64,000 bases of DNA from Chaunax sp. Z400. Its lineage: Eukaryota; Chordata; Actinopteri; Lophiiformes; Chaunacidae. Of the stretch, positions 63,162 to 64,000 are shown one piece after another. The translations under genes and the position numbers were made by a program. The notes under the pieces are model-generated. The model saw only the letters and a program-made list of their open reading frames with translations, made no database searches and was not told the origin of the DNA. Where the stretch lies: assembly GCA_037577475.1 (NCBI GenBank), contig CM075204.1:4276355-4340354 (forward strand), written 5' to 3'. How positions within the stretch are numbered: position 1 is the first letter of the stretch; each line of letters opens with the position of its first letter.

Positions 63162-63226
<65 letters not shown>
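62881..63226. repeat. 346-bp trinucleotide tract (ATT/ATC/TAA mixtures)
   Basis: Long tract of TAA on the left switching to ATT, ATC and ATTGTT runs on the right, with inverted symmetry around 62,925-62,998 (AATAATATTATTGTTATT and its complement). The reading frames inside are homopolymeric artefacts. Confidence 0.97.
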
Positions 63227-64000
63227 CCTGACATAGTAAAGGCACCAGAGAATAAAGCAGACATATAGGTGTGTTTGTGCCTCTCATGTGTTACAGCTTG
63301 ACATGACAAATGAAAAGGCCACCAGCTGATCTTTGAAAAACCCAGACGGCCACCTGCTGCTGCTCATGAGGCTTTTCCACAAAGACTTGTCAAACCATCT
63401 AGATGGCAAATATTCTGTCCAACCATAGTAAAGGTTTCATATCACTGTCCAACAAACATGTCAGCTGGACTTGATTATATCTGTATATGTATGTATGGCC
63501 TAACTGGGCTTTTCAAGATGTGGTAGTTATTTGATTTTCCAAAAAAATGGATGCCTTGCTATGACTTAAGGCTAATGGGAATTCTTGTGAGGCCAGAAGT
63601 TTGCTCAAGGAAGGAGTGTATTTTTGGAGGGTGGGGTTTTATTGTTGCACTGGTCCCACCTCCTTTCATTTTATTTGGGAACAATGAGAGTCTTTCATTG
63701 CACAGACACACAGAAGGTCAGAGAAGTAGATTCAGGTGTTTGGTGTTTGCCAGTCACATCTGATAACTGTTGTGTGTTTTTCAGCTTGTGTTTAACATTC
63801 AGAGAGCAGCAGCCTGCTGCTGATTACTGCCTTCCACCTGAGAGGCTGCTACAGATAACAGAACACTGAGCTTGTTGGTCACTATTTCACCTTTAAATAT
63901 TATCTGCAGCTTCAACTTTTTTTTTTTTAGCTTTTAAGTCTACATAAAAAACTACAAATATTCAACAGTGCTTTTTAAAGTTTGTATGTGTGTGTGTTAC
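63227..64000. other. non-coding stretch, no gene recognised
   Basis: Nothing identifiable to the end of the window. Confidence 0.4.

Noticed and set aside
62948..63287. Homopolymer-like ORFs (Asn/Asp, Ile/Met, Tyr/His, Leu/Ser)
   Set aside because: Translations of a trinucleotide microsatellite tract.

Overview
The window is vertebrate nuclear DNA, most likely from a bony fish. Evidence: spliced gene structure with GT/AG borders, AATAAA signals, long dinucleotide and trinucleotide microsatellites, and many interspersed repeats of types I recognise from fish genomes (a DANA-type tRNA-derived SINE, LINE 3' ends, hAT-like and Tc1-like DNA elements, and the GCAAGCAGCG repeat). There is no operon-like organisation, rRNA, convincing tRNA gene or CRISPR array. 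Species cannot be named from what I see. Layout: (a) 1-5,480 holds a truncated interspersed repeat (about 755-1,268) and a multi-exon, stop-containing copy of a fish-specific multicopy gene family (about 1,560-4,980), then an AT-rich stretch. (b) 5,481-31,831 is a tandem triplication of an 8.6-9.0 kb unit. Each unit carries, on the minus strand, a gene with a probable non-coding first exon, a 10-codon second exon (MGQRLGKTKQ) and one long last exon. That last exon encodes a 74-residue coiled-coil repeat followed by a tail ending PFQFDKPSPDDIVLANR, which resembles the SKI7-like exosome-binding tail of the HBS1L short isoform. The coiled-coil repeat is present 3, 4 and 3 times in units 1, 2 and 3. 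Each unit also carries a hAT-like end, a LINE 3' fragment, an RTE-like tail, a 52-bp near-perfect inverted repeat and a GC-rich 19-bp minisatellite (4, 6 and 5 copies). (c) 31,832-40,600 is mostly non-coding, with two SINEs, microsatellites and a small ORF built from diverged 57-bp repeats. (d) 40,603-42,836 is a 2.2-kb pentanucleotide satellite, abutted by a 22-bp minisatellite to 43,020. (e) 43,020-50,690 is non-coding with repeat fragments. (f) 50,690-52,115 is a 1.4-kb array of a 17-bp unit. (g) 52,280-64,000 is non-coding with a broken Tc1-like transposase fragment, a 712-bp hAT-like element with terminal inverted repeats and probable 8-bp target duplication, and several microsatellites. 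The most interesting part is the tandem gene array. Diagnostic differences read across all three units show that unit 2 matches unit 3 on its left side and unit 1 on its right side. This is the pattern expected if unit 2 arose by unequal crossing over between a left and a right ancestral unit. The switch falls in an interval of about 0.7 kb that contains the 52-bp inverted repeat. The same recombination mode operates at smaller scale inside the gene (74-residue repeat) and in the minisatellite. All gene functions are inferred from sequence reading and memory of families; none was tested by a search.
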